In this document: piece after piece, positions 46,512 through 56,121 of the stretch | How the letters are laid out: every line of letters starts with the position of its first letter | Numbering within the stretch: position 1 is the stretch's first letter | Assembly: GCA_028683435.1 (NCBI GenBank) | Contig: JAQUIG010000011.1 | Location: 1-64,000 of the forward strand | DNA: 64,000 nt | Origin: Desulfuromonadaceae bacterium | GTDB taxonomy: Bacteria > Desulfobacterota > Desulfuromonadia > Geobacterales > Pseudopelobacteraceae | Direction: 5' to 3' | Program-made: the position numbers and the translations under genes | Notes under the pieces: model-generated | The model's input: only the letters and a program-made list of their open reading frames with translations | What the model was told of the DNA's origin: nothing | Databases searched by the model: none

Positions 46512-47312
46512 TCAAACCTCCAAAAAAACAAGTGCTACCGATTCATTGTCACAAAAGGCTATCGTGCGCCCGAGAACCCGGCATGGTTTCCCCCCCAGCA
46601 CGGTATCTACCGAGATATTCTTGTCGCGCCGCACCTGCTCAAGCAGACTGCCGAGCGATTCATCGCAACAGGTGGCAATATCAACGCCGAAAATATCCCC
46701 GCAGGCATCCGTCAGCAGTTTGGCGGCAATGTCGTTACAATAAGCGATCATCCCGTTTATATCAATCCCCGCAACACCGACCGGCAGATTGCCCAGCAGG
46801 CTTTGCGAAAACTCCAGCGCCCGGTTGCGCAGTTCCAGCTGTTCAGTCCTCAGTTGCACTTTCTCTTCCAGAGCCTGATTGGCAGTACTCAGCTGTTCAA
46901 AAAGTTCGCGGTTTTTTTTCTGCAAAAAATAACGTTCAAGACAGTTTTGGATGGTAATCCTCAATTCATCGTCATTCCACGGCTTGGGTATGAACCGGTA
47001 GATATGCCCTTCATTTATGGCCGCCACGATCGCGCTCGCATCGGCATAACCAGAGAGGACGATACGAACCGTCTCAGGCCAGCGGTCGTACACCCCCTTC
47101 AGGAACTCGACACCATTCATGACCGGCATACGATAATCAGAGATCACAACCTGAAAGGGGCCTGACTCCTCCATGACCTTCAGCCCCTCATCGCCCGAAC
47201 CAGCCAGTACTATTTCATATTCATCATCGAGAAAAATGCGCTCCAGGGCACGCAGCACATTGCGTTCATCATCAACACAGAGGATCTTGATCGGCTCGGA
47301 ATATTCATTCAT
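46512..47312 (-). CDS. Receiver plus PAS-like response regulator
   Basis: The 266-residue protein has a receiver with Asp59 in VISDYRMPVMNG and KPWND, a coiled coil (about 130-165), and a PAS-like domain (LLGNLPVGVAGIDINGMIAYCND) extending to the C-terminus. It lacks a kinase or DNA-binding domain. It follows an 18-bp hairpin separating it from the kinase genes upstream and begins the receiver half of the array. Confidence 0.88.
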   Translation of the reverse strand: MNEYSEPIKILCVDDERNVLRALERIFLDDEYEIVLAGSGDEGLKVMEESGPFQVVISDYRMPVMNGVEFLKGVYDRWPETVRIVLSGYADASAIVAAINEGHIYRFIPKPWNDDELRITIQNCLERYFLQKKNRELFEQLSTANQALEEKVQLRTEQLELRNRALEFSQSLLGNLPVGVAGIDINGMIAYCNDIAAKLLTDACGDIFGVDIATCCDESLGSLLEQVRRDKNISVDTVLGGKPCRVLGRTIAFCDNESVALVFLEV

Positions 47313-47366
47313 ACGTTGCTCCTTGCGTTTCCATCTATCTTTAATTACCTGAATAATATCCTGATA

Positions 47367-47411
47367 TTCCCTTCTCCATGAGGAGCCAGAGGGTCCTCAT
47401 GGAGAAGGGAA
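47367..47411. repeat. Perfect 18-bp hairpin between kinase and receiver genes
   Basis: The arms 47367-47384 and 47394-47411 are exact reverse complements around a nine-base loop. It lies in the leftward signalling array, between the third kinase and the first receiver. It lacks a T-run on the minus strand, so it could attenuate transcription or set mRNA processing. On the plus strand nothing is transcribed here. Confidence 0.65.
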
Positions 47412-47418
47412 CTATTTA

Positions 47419-48651
47419 TTACTTAAGCGGACTCTTAACCGGCAGCATCACGGTAAATGTCGTACCGACACCCGCCTGGCTTTCCACCGTAATCGTGCCG
47501 CCATGCTTGCGAACTATGTCAGCTGATATAGACAACCCAAGGCCGGTTCCCTTACCGACCTCCTTGGTGGTAAAAAAAGGCTCAAACACACATTTCCGCA
47601 CATGTTCCGGCATACCTTTGCCGGTGTCCTCAACCGAAACAAATACCTTATCGTTGCCACCCCAGGTACGGACTATGATATTACCCTGTTTTTTCATCGC
47701 CTGCGCTGCATTTACAAGCAGATTGAGAAACACCTGATTCAGCTGTTGCGGATAACATAAAATTTCAGGGATTTCTCCAAAATTACGCTCCAGGGTCGCA
47801 ATATATTTCAGCTCATTCCAGGCGATGTTGATGGTTGTTTCCAGCGCCTCGTTCAAATTGGTCCGGCAGCATTCTGTCTGATCTACTCGCGAGAAGCTTT
47901 TCAGATCCTGGACGATACGGCGTACACGGTTGGCACCATCCAGGCTCTCGTTGACCAACTCGCAGATATCACTGATGATGTAATCCACCTTGAGTTTCTG
48001 CCGTAGCGCATCGATCTCGGCCATGCCCGGATGATGGGGACAGGAACCAAGCGATTGCAGCAGCGCGGCAATATACTCGTCCAGCTTGGCGGCATATTTT
48101 CCCAACGAGGTCAGGTTACTGGTAATAAACCCCATCGGGTTGTTTATCTCATGGGCCACTCCGGCAGCCAACTGGCCGATTGAAGCCATCTTTTCCTGCT
48201 GGATAATCTGCCCCTGCATCTGCTGTAATATTCTTTCGCTCTGTTTGCGCTCGGTGATGTCGGTAAATGTGCCGACGATACCGCCTGATTTACCCTTGTC
48301 AGCCAGATAGGGAGCTTTCGTGACAATGACGTCAATATCCTGCCCTCCGGCATTAACCAGGCTGGCTTCATAGCGGCAGGACTGATTGCTGTCCAGACAC
48401 TCCCGGTCCATTTTTTCGTGCAATTCGCATGGCTGCATCGGATTGACACCGCGCAGGCTGCGAGATATCAGCTCATGTTGTGTCACGCCAAAGAACAGCT
48501 CGAATGCCCTGTTGCAACCGATGTAGTGACCGACACGATCCTGATAGAACACCGGCGTCGGGATGGCGTTGATGATTTCCTGAGTAAAGCGGAGCTGCTG
48601 GTTGAGGCGTTCAAGCAACCGTTCATTCTGCCCTTCGGGATAAGGTGTCAT
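47419..48651 (-). CDS. PAS-domain sensor histidine kinase
   Basis: The 410-residue kinase has a PAS domain (about 20-135), HisKA with His167 in AAGVAHEINNPMGF, and HATPase_c with the N-box NLLVNAAQAM and GTGLGLS. No membrane segment is seen. From the HisKA domain on, it is strikingly similar to the upstream 581-residue kinase, suggesting duplication. Its start overlaps the stop of the 911-residue kinase by four bases. Confidence 0.93.
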   Translation of the reverse strand: MTPYPEGQNERLLERLNQQLRFTQEIINAIPTPVFYQDRVGHYIGCNRAFELFFGVTQHELISRSLRGVNPMQPCELHEKMDRECLDSNQSCRYEASLVNAGGQDIDVIVTKAPYLADKGKSGGIVGTFTDITERKQSERILQQMQGQIIQQEKMASIGQLAAGVAHEINNPMGFITSNLTSLGKYAAKLDEYIAALLQSLGSCPHHPGMAEIDALRQKLKVDYIISDICELVNESLDGANRVRRIVQDLKSFSRVDQTECCRTNLNEALETTINIAWNELKYIATLERNFGEIPEILCYPQQLNQVFLNLLVNAAQAMKKQGNIIVRTWGGNDKVFVSVEDTGKGMPEHVRKCVFEPFFTTKEVGKGTGLGLSISADIVRKHGGTITVESQAGVGTTFTVMLPVKSPLK

Positions 48652-51383
48652 TGCAGGATGTCTCCCGACTGAGGTTGTTTCAGCGGCAGCCTGATCGTAA
48701 AAGTCGATCCGACGCCCACTTCGCTTGCCACGAGTATCTCCCCGCCATGCTTACGAATGAGACCTGATGAAATTGAGAGTCCCAAACCGGTCCCCTTGCC
48801 AACGTCCTTGGTTGTATAGAAGGCGTCGAAGATCTTGCCGCAGCTATCAGGTGCGATGCCGCAGCCGTTGTCGGAAATCGACACAAAGGCATTGTTCTGG
48901 TCGCACCAGGTGCGGACGCTGACTACACCGATCTCCTCACCCTTGGCCTGAATCGCATGGGCGGCGTTGATCAGCAGGTTCATGAAAACCTGGTTGATCT
49001 GCTGGGCATTACATTGAACCTTCGGCAGATCGCCGTAGTCACGCTTCAGTTCAGCCACATATTTGATCTCGTTTATGACGATGTTGATGGTGCTGTCCAG
49101 ACAGCTGTTCAGATCCGCTGAACCGATGGAGGATGAATCGGCGCGGGAGAATGTCCGTAAATCCTGAACGATGCGCTTGACCCGCTCGATACCTTCATTA
49201 TTTTCCTCAACAAGCACCGAGATGTCGCACATGACATAATCCAGCTTGAGCGATTGGCGCAGCGCCTGAACCTGCTCCGGGAGAGTGCCCGAAGAACATG
49301 CACGCATTTCCCCCTCGATCAGCTCGATATAGCGGTTGTATTTTTCAATATATTTGGCAAGTGTCACCATATTACTGCCGACAAAACCCATCGGGTTGTT
49401 GATTTCATGGGCAACACCGGCTGCCAGTTGGCCGATGGTGGCCAGCTTGTCGTTTTGCATCATCTGGGCCTGCATATCGCGCAGTGACTCTTCACTCTGT
49501 ATCCTCTCCGTGACGTCTCGCACGAGATGGACAGCACCGGTCATCACATCATGGCCGGACAAGATCGGATCAACGGTAACTTCCAACCAGCGCCCCGCAT
49601 GATTAATAGTCGAAGTTTCAGAGCGGAGTGAAAGCCTGGCCTTACCCATCGGGCAATCTTCTATGAGAGCATCGGAATCGTGGAACAACTTCCAACATGG
49701 CTGGCCAATAATATCGGTAAATTCCCGCCCCAGTAAAAGACTCGTTGCCAGGTTGCAGCGTATGATCCGCTGGTCGGTATCGATGAGTGAAATGCTGTCG
49801 TTTATAGAGTCGAAGGTACTCTGCCATTCATTTCCGGACTGCAAAACATGCTCTTCCAGCGTCAGGCGGGCGGCAATCTTCCACACCCCTTCCATCATCA
49901 GCGACAACTGCAGCACATCGGTCTGGTCATATGGCAGGACCTTGTTGGCAACGCCGACGACAGCCACAATCCTGTCATTGTCAAAGACCGGAATGGTGAG
50001 GAAACGGGAAAGAGGCACATGACCTTCAGGACACCCCTTCTTCAACGAATTCGCTGCAGCATATTCATTCACGACGATCGGCTTGCGCTGCCGGACAACT
50101 TCTCCCCAGATCCCGGTTTTTTCCAGTTGGTACAACGACTGCGGCTCGGCGACGCTGCAGGCCGGCATGACATTCTTTGACCAGGTATTAAGCACGAACT
50201 CCTGCTTTTCTTCGTTATAATGGTAAATATATCCGATGCCGCTTTCTGTCAGCGCGATGACCTTTTCCAGCGAAAAATCAAGCAGTTCCTGCACGGTATA
50301 GGCATGGTGCTGGCTCACCTCCTGCATCAGCTCCAAACGTTCATAATTCCGTTTCAGAACATTTTCCGCTGCCAGGGTTTTGTGCCAGTTGCGATCCACT
50401 AGACGGATCAGCACTCCCGCCATAAGGAGGAAAATGGCAAACGCCCCGGCAAGGGCTAACACCTCCTGATGCGCTTCAGAGAGGACATCATCCACGGCAA
50501 TACCAACGTTCACATACAACGGATAGGCAGATATCCGTTTGTAGTAGTGAATGCGGTTGACGCCGTCTGCCAAACTGGTTGCCGTATAGGAGCCGAACTG
50601 TGACTTTCCCTGACTGACAAGCTCCAGCCACGCTTCCGGGGCCCCGGCAGAACCTCTTGACACGGCATTTTTTTCATTATCTGTTGCTGAATAGCGGGCG
50701 ATGAGGGTTAAATTGTCGCTGCGTAAACTTATGGCACCACGGGAACCGACGGGAACCGCTTTGAAAAGGTCGTTGAACTGCTGCAGCGGCAGCACCGCAT
50801 ACACGACACCACCAAAAGTGCCGTCCTCAAGATTTATGCGCCTGGCACAGATAATAACCAGTTTTTTGCTGACCCTGCCGACAAGCGGCTTTGAGATTAC
50901 CATGCCGGCATCGGCGTGATCGCGCAGGTAGGTGAAATAATCGCGATCGGCGATGCTGACCGGCACGGTCGGGGTGTGCCCGCTCCCGAGCGTGACCATA
51001 CCGTTCGGATCAGCAATACGAAGGCTGTCCATCTCGGGCATCAACCGAAACTGACGTTCGACAAAGTGTCCCAGTTCTTCCGCCCGCACTCCTCCGGTAG
51101 CATACTGATGAACAACTTCATCAACAACATGAAGCAGCGTCATATCGGTTTTCTGCATCACCGCACCGATGGTTTCCTGAATGATGCCCACCAAGGCCTG
51201 ACTGTTGGCTCCGGCCTGCTGTAACAACTGTGCGCGTGTATGGTACAGCTGGAAAGCCCCGAGCGCCCCGGCAACGATCACCATCAAGAGAAGCCCGATT
51301 ATCAGGCGTTTCAGCGGAGACTTCGGCCTCTCGATCTGTTGTTCCAGCACCGTTGACGGTATATTACTGCTCGAGTAACTCAT
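48648..51383 (-). CDS. Membrane sensor histidine kinase: Cache-like, GAF, PAS, HisKA
   Basis: About 911 residues from ATG 51383. Two transmembrane helices (about 27-45 and near residue 320) enclose a periplasmic Cache-like sensor domain that includes ADRDYFTYLRDH. Cytoplasmic GAF (ALTESGIGYIYHYNEE) and PAS domains follow, then HisKA with His659 in AAGVAHEINNPMGF and HATPase_c. It is the only member of the array with an extracytoplasmic sensor. Small-molecule ligands such as organic acids are typical for Cache domains. Confidence 0.92.
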   Translation of the reverse strand: MSYSSSNIPSTVLEQQIERPKSPLKRLIIGLLLMVIVAGALGAFQLYHTRAQLLQQAGANSQALVGIIQETIGAVMQKTDMTLLHVVDEVVHQYATGGVRAEELGHFVERQFRLMPEMDSLRIADPNGMVTLGSGHTPTVPVSIADRDYFTYLRDHADAGMVISKPLVGRVSKKLVIICARRINLEDGTFGGVVYAVLPLQQFNDLFKAVPVGSRGAISLRSDNLTLIARYSATDNEKNAVSRGSAGAPEAWLELVSQGKSQFGSYTATSLADGVNRIHYYKRISAYPLYVNVGIAVDDVLSEAHQEVLALAGAFAIFLLMAGVLIRLVDRNWHKTLAAENVLKRNYERLELMQEVSQHHAYTVQELLDFSLEKVIALTESGIGYIYHYNEEKQEFVLNTWSKNVMPACSVAEPQSLYQLEKTGIWGEVVRQRKPIVVNEYAAANSLKKGCPEGHVPLSRFLTIPVFDNDRIVAVVGVANKVLPYDQTDVLQLSLMMEGVWKIAARLTLEEHVLQSGNEWQSTFDSINDSISLIDTDQRIIRCNLATSLLLGREFTDIIGQPCWKLFHDSDALIEDCPMGKARLSLRSETSTINHAGRWLEVTVDPILSGHDVMTGAVHLVRDVTERIQSEESLRDMQAQMMQNDKLATIGQLAAGVAHEINNPMGFVGSNMVTLAKYIEKYNRYIELIEGEMRACSSGTLPEQVQALRQSLKLDYVMCDISVLVEENNEGIERVKRIVQDLRTFSRADSSSIGSADLNSCLDSTINIVINEIKYVAELKRDYGDLPKVQCNAQQINQVFMNLLINAAHAIQAKGEEIGVVSVRTWCDQNNAFVSISDNGCGIAPDSCGKIFDAFYTTKDVGKGTGLGLSISSGLIRKHGGEILVASEVGVGSTFTIRLPLKQPQSGDILQ

Positions 51384-51484
51384 TATTTCCAACTTTCGCA
51401 AAAACCACTCAAATACCTGCATGTACTAAAGCCATTGTCGTTATAGCCGGCCTCACATGGCAACTCCGACCGGGTTATACCGCT

Positions 51485-53230
51485 TCATTTCTGGACAGAC
51501 GGCTCAAGCGGCAACCGGACAACAAAGGTGCTGCCACGGCCGACTTCACTCGCAACAGTTATCTCACCTCCATGCTTGCGAATAATATCATAACTGATGG
51601 AAAGACCGAGGCCGGTCCCCTTACCAATCTCTTTTGTCGTAAAGAACGGTTCGAAGATCTTCCGTTGAATTTCATCGGGCATGCCACAGCCGGTGTCGGC
51701 AACCGAGACAAAAACATTCTCGGCCTCGCTCCAGGTTCGAACCGTTATCGTCCCCTGACCCTCACCGATGGCGTGGGCGGCATTCACCAACAGATTGAGG
51801 AATACCTGATTAAGCTGCTGGGGGAAACATTTAATATGGGGGATGTCGCCGAATTGACGATCGAGGGTCGCCACATACTTGATTTCGTTCCAGGCGATAT
51901 TGATCGTTGTTTCCAGCGCTTCGTTCAGATTGATCAGGGCGCATTCCGTCTGATCCACCCGAGAGAAACTCTTAAGGTCCTGAACGATGCGGCGCACCCG
52001 GCCGGCGCCGTCCTGACTTTCGGCAATCAGCTGGCGTGCATCTTCCATGATGTAGTCTATTTTGAGCATTTTTCTGACGCCGTTAAGCTTCTCTGCATCC
52101 ATATTTCCGGCGAGCAACTGGTCACCGGCAGCTATGAATTCAGCCAATCGAACGATATATTTATTCAGGGTAGTCAGATTGCTGGAGATAAAGCCCATCG
52201 GGTTATTGATTTCGTGAGCAATCCCTGCCGCTAACTGGCCGATGGAGGCCATTTTTTCCTGTTGGAAAATTTGCATCTGGGCTTCTTTCAATTCCGAGTA
52301 TGCCTTTTCAAGCTCCTGCGTGACGGCACGAAGATAGGTTGTATCATTGAGCGAGACCACTTGGGCGGTTACCACGCCATCATTTTTAATTGGATAGATG
52401 GTAATGTCGTAAGAGCGACCCGTACGTGGTAAAAATATTTCACCTTTTGTGCCGTCGAACGCAACAAATTTGAACCCGGCATCATTAATCAGCTCTCGCC
52501 AGTCAACACCTGCCAGCTCGTTTATCGGTTTACCGGTTGCATCTGACAGCAATTTGTTGTAACGCCGAATGCGGTGCTCGGCATCAGTCAGAATCACGAA
52601 GTCGCTGATATTATCAAGAGTCTGTTCCCATTCATGCTTAGCCTGCTCTACCTTAGCAAACAACAGCTCCAGTTCAGCATGTTTTTCCACCAGCTCTTTC
52701 TGCATCTGTACCAGATTTTCTACTGCAGCTTTCTGTCTTGCTTCGCTCTCAAGCAGCGCCTCTTCTGTCTTTTTACGGGCAGTAATATCTTCCAGCGTTT
52801 CCACAGCAGCAACAATATTCCCGTTACTGTCCATGATCGGGGCTGCCTCAAACAGCAGGTAGCGCATCACTCCGCCAAAACAATACCAACCTTCGGCCTG
52901 CCATCCGCCATCGGCATATTTTGAGGGGCTAATATTCTGATACATCTCGATGAATTCATCCCGACCGTCAACAATCATATCGGCAAGCGTTGCTCGTTTG
53001 GTTTCATAAAAGGCTGACCAGTGAAGGTCGGAGCCCTTCATTGTATCGGCAGTGAAGCCGCTCATTATCTCAAGAGCTCTGTTCCAAAACAGAACGTTGT
53101 GCGAACGATCGATAACAAATATTGGAGCCAAAGCACCGTTGACGATATTTTCCATGAACTGTTTCTCATCCGTAAGATTTTGAGCTGCCAGCAGATTGGA
53201 TTGATTCACTTCCTGCACCCCCTTCGACAT
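51485..53230 (-). CDS. Multi-PAS sensor histidine kinase
   Basis: A 581-residue kinase without membrane segments: a first PAS (about 25-150, with GGWQAEGWYCFGGVMRY), a coiled coil, a second PAS (about 205-300), and HisKA with His339 in AAGIAHEINNPMGF plus HATPase_c (GTGLGLS). A coiled coil links the PAS domains to the catalytic core. As first gene of the leftward array it lies just after the divergent clpB promoter region, with a weak Shine-Dalgarno. Confidence 0.93.
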   Translation of the reverse strand: MSKGVQEVNQSNLLAAQNLTDEKQFMENIVNGALAPIFVIDRSHNVLFWNRALEIMSGFTADTMKGSDLHWSAFYETKRATLADMIVDGRDEFIEMYQNISPSKYADGGWQAEGWYCFGGVMRYLLFEAAPIMDSNGNIVAAVETLEDITARKKTEEALLESEARQKAAVENLVQMQKELVEKHAELELLFAKVEQAKHEWEQTLDNISDFVILTDAEHRIRRYNKLLSDATGKPINELAGVDWRELINDAGFKFVAFDGTKGEIFLPRTGRSYDITIYPIKNDGVVTAQVVSLNDTTYLRAVTQELEKAYSELKEAQMQIFQQEKMASIGQLAAGIAHEINNPMGFISSNLTTLNKYIVRLAEFIAAGDQLLAGNMDAEKLNGVRKMLKIDYIMEDARQLIAESQDGAGRVRRIVQDLKSFSRVDQTECALINLNEALETTINIAWNEIKYVATLDRQFGDIPHIKCFPQQLNQVFLNLLVNAAHAIGEGQGTITVRTWSEAENVFVSVADTGCGMPDEIQRKIFEPFFTTKEIGKGTGLGLSISYDIIRKHGGEITVASEVGRGSTFVVRLPLEPSVQK

Positions 53231-53348
53231 ACCGTTGAGAACTGTTGGGAAACTTCATGGATCTTTGATAGTGATAACTAGTTGATTAGTTCATACCAGA
53301 TTCTAATATTACAATCCATCGGAAACACCTTATTTAAATTCAAGCGGC

Positions 53349-53377
53349 TTGACATACGATGGTTCAGTGCTTAACTC
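53349..53377 (+). promoter_or_regulatory. Candidate clpB promoter
   Basis: TTGACA (53349-53354), 17 bases and TAACTC (53372-53377) lie about 45 bases ahead of clpB. No heat-shock sigma-32-like CTTGAA/CCCCAT pair is seen. The -10 is weak. Confidence 0.35.
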
Positions 53378-53421
53378 GTACCTATACCTGATACATAACG
53401 TAATAAAAAAGAGGCGCAATC

Positions 53422-56022
53422 ATGGACTTCAACAAACTTACGCAGAAATCTCAGGAAGCCTTTACCGAAGCACAAAACAAAGCCGTTTCGTTTGGGCATA
53501 TCGAGGTGGACGGCGAGCATCTGCTCTGGGCGCTGCTGGATCAACACGACGGCCTCGTATCGCGCCTGCTGCAGCGGATGGATATCCGCCCTGAGATGGT
53601 GAAAAAAGAGGTGATAGCAGAACTTGACCGCATACCGAGAGTTTCCGGTCCGGGAGTAGAGGCGGGTAAAATCTATGTTTCTCAGCGTCTCAACCGCATA
53701 CTGGTGGCTGCAGAAAATGAAGCCAAACGGTTAAAGGACGAATATGTCTCGGTGGAGCATCTGTTTATGGCACTGCTGGCAGAGGGTGAAAAGGTGCCGT
53801 CGGGGCGGATTCTTAAACTGGCAGGGATAAACCATGAACGCTTCTTGAAGACGCTGACCGAGGTACGCGGCAGCCAACGGGTACAGAGCGCCAATCCCGA
53901 AGCAACCTATGAAGCGCTGGAGAAGTATGGCCGTGACCTTGTAAAAATGGCCCGCAGCGACAAACTTGATCCGGTCATTGGGCGGGATGAAGAGGTGCGC
54001 CGGGTGATCCGGGTACTGTCCCGCAAAACCAAGAACAACCCGGTGCTGATCGGCGAGCCGGGAGTCGGCAAGACCGCGATCGTTGAAGGTCTGGCCCAAC
54101 GCATTGTGCGGGGGGACGTGCCGGAGGGGTTGAAGGATAAGAGTGTTTTTGCCCTGGATATGGGAGCGCTGATAGCCGGGGCCAAGTATCGTGGTGAATT
54201 TGAGGAGCGCCTGAAGGCGGTGCTGAATGAGATAAAGGAGGCGGAGGGGCGTATTATCCTCTTTATCGACGAACTGCACACCATCGTCGGAGCTGGCAAG
54301 GCAGAAGGGTCGATGGATGCGGGCAACATGCTGAAACCGATGCTGGCCCGTGGCGAATTGCACTGCATTGGCGCCACTACTCTCGATGAATACCGGCAGA
54401 ACATTGAAAAAGACGCAGCCCTGGAGCGCCGCTTCCAGCCGGTGCTGGTCGAACAGCCGACGGTGGAGGATACGGTCTCAATCCTGCGGGGTCTCCGTGA
54501 ACGCTTTGAGGTGCATCACGGAGTCAGGATTCAGGACAATGCTCTGGTGGCCGCCGCTACCCTCTCCAACCGCTATATCACCGAGCGCTTCCTGCCGGAC
54601 AAGGCGATCGATCTGGTCGATGAGGCGTGTGCGATGATCAGGACAGAAATCGACTCCGTGCCGTCGGAACTGGACGCCATTTCCCGCAAGGTCATGCAGC
54701 TGGAAATCGAAGAGGTGGCTCTCAAGAAGGAGAAGGACAAAGCCAGCATTGAACGACTTGAGGCGCTGCGCAAGGATTTGGCCGATGACCGCGAAAAAGC
54801 CAACGCCATGCGCGCCCGCTATGACTCTGAAAAGATCGCTATCGAACGTGTCAAAGGGTTGCGGGAGCAGCTGGAAAAAACCCGCCGTGAAATAGAGCAG
54901 GCGGAACGGGCCGGTAATCTGGAGCAGGCGTCACGGCTCAAATATTCCGAACTCCCCGGCCTTGAAACCGCGCTGAAAAATGAAGAGGAGGCATTGAATC
55001 ATAAGCAGGGAGAGCAGAAACTGCTGCGGGAAGAGGTCACGGAGGATGAAATCGCCGAGATTGTCGCCCATTGGACCGGAATCCCGGTGCTCCGCCTGGT
55101 GGAGGGTGAGCGGGAAAAACTGCTGCGGCTGGAAGATATCCTGCACCAGCGGGTGATCGGCCAGGACGAGGCGGTGCAGCTGGTATCCGATGCGGTGCTC
55201 CGTGCCCGCTCCGGCATCAAGGATCCTCGCCGCCCGATCGGTTCATTTATTTTCCTCGGCCCGACCGGAGTCGGCAAGACCGAACTGGCACGCACCCTGG
55301 CCGAAGCGCTGTTCGATTCCGAGGAAAACATGGTTCGGATCGATATGTCCGAATATATGGAGAAGTTTGCCGTATCACGCCTGATCGGCGCTCCTCCAGG
55401 CTATGTCGGTTATGAAGAGGGGGGTCAGCTATCCGAAGCTGTCAGAAGGAAACCTTACAGCGTCCTGCTGTTCGACGAAATCGAGAAGGCTCACCCGGAT
55501 GTGTTCAATATTCTGCTGCAGATATTGGATGACGGCCGGGTAACCGACAGCCATGGACGGACGGTCAGCTTCAAAAATACGGTTATCATCATGACCTCCA
55601 ATATCGGCTCCGCATACCTGCTCGATGGCATCACACCGGCCGGCGACATCAGGGAAGATGCACGCAAAAGTGTCATGCATGAACTGAAAGCCGGTTTCCG
55701 CCCCGAGTTCCTGAATCGCGTCGATGACATCGTCCTTTTCAAACCGCTGCACCTTGATGAGGTGATGAAAATTGCCGATCTTCTCGCGGCACAGCTCAAG
55801 GGTCGCTTGAAGGAACAGCGCATAACTCTTGAAATAAGCAAAGAAGCGTTATGCTTTATCGCCAAAGCCGGCTATGATCCGGTCTACGGTGCACGGCCGC
55901 TCAAGCGCTACCTGCAGCGCGAACTGGAAACCCGCGTCGCGCGGGCGATTATCGGCGGCGATGTGCTTGAAGGTGGGACACTGAAGGTGGAAATGGAGGA
56001 TGGAGTGCTCTGCATCAAATGA
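53422..56022 (+). CDS. clpB: ATP-dependent disaggregase ClpB
   Basis: An 866-residue Hsp100: Clp_N (about 1-150), first AAA+ module with GEPGVGKT 211-218, the long coiled-coil middle domain (about 400-540), a second AAA+ module with GPTGVGKT near 613-620 and a [10 protein letters not shown]-terminal segment. It rescues aggregated proteins with DnaK. GAGG precedes the ATG. It is divergent from the kinase array and ended by a strong terminator. Confidence 0.97.
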   Translation: MDFNKLTQKSQEAFTEAQNKAVSFGHIEVDGEHLLWALLDQHDGLVSRLLQRMDIRPEMVKKEVIAELDRIPRVSGPGVEAGKIYVSQRLNRILVAAENEAKRLKDEYVSVEHLFMALLAEGEKVPSGRILKLAGINHERFLKTLTEVRGSQRVQSANPEATYEALEKYGRDLVKMARSDKLDPVIGRDEEVRRVIRVLSRKTKNNPVLIGEPGVGKTAIVEGLAQRIVRGDVPEGLKDKSVFALDMGALIAGAKYRGEFEERLKAVLNEIKEAEGRIILFIDELHTIVGAGKAEGSMDAGNMLKPMLARGELHCIGATTLDEYRQNIEKDAALERRFQPVLVEQPTVEDTVSILRGLRERFEVHHGVRIQDNALVAAATLSNRYITERFLPDKAIDLVDEACAMIRTEIDSVPSELDAISRKVMQLEIEEVALKKEKDKASIERLEALRKDLADDREKANAMRARYDSEKIAIERVKGLREQLEKTRREIEQAERAGNLEQASRLKYSELPGLETALKNEEEALNHKQGEQKLLREEVTEDEIAEIVAHWTGIPVLRLVEGEREKLLRLEDILHQRVIGQDEAVQLVSDAVLRARSGIKDPRRPIGSFIFLGPTGVGKTELARTLAEALFDSEENMVRIDMSEYMEKFAVSRLIGAPPGYVGYEEGGQLSEAVRRKPYSVLLFDEIEKAHPDVFNILLQILDDGRVTDSHGRTVSFKNTVIIMTSNIGSAYLLDGITPAGDIREDARKSVMHELKAGFRPEFLNRVDDIVLFKPLHLDEVMKIADLLAAQLKGRLKEQRITLEISKEALCFIAKAGYDPVYGARPLKRYLQRELETRVARAIIGGDVLEGGTLKVEMEDGVLCIK

Positions 56023-56063
56023 CTATTTCCCTCTCCCTGGTGAAGAGGGAATATAGATACAGC

Positions 56064-56101
56064 AAAACAAAAGGGTCCGCAAATGCGGACCCTTTTGTTT
56101 T
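56064..56101. terminator. Bidirectional terminator between clpB and aminotransferase
   Basis: A near-perfect 17-bp stem (arms 56064-56080 and 56085-56101, loop AAAT) has A-rich and T-rich flanks, so it can stop transcription from both sides. A shorter 8-bp hairpin (56027-56051) precedes it. Confidence 0.85.
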
Positions 56102-56121
56102 ACTGATTTAAAGGTACAAGG

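Noticed and set aside
51230..52234. Open frame of 334 codons crossing two kinase genes on the opposite strand
   Set aside because: Covers the kinase start region and the gap but shows no domain or ribosome-binding site.
53231..53421. Heat-shock sigma-32 promoter ahead of clpB
   Set aside because: No CTTGAA-type -35 with CCCCAT-type -10 was found; only a weak sigma-70-like pair.
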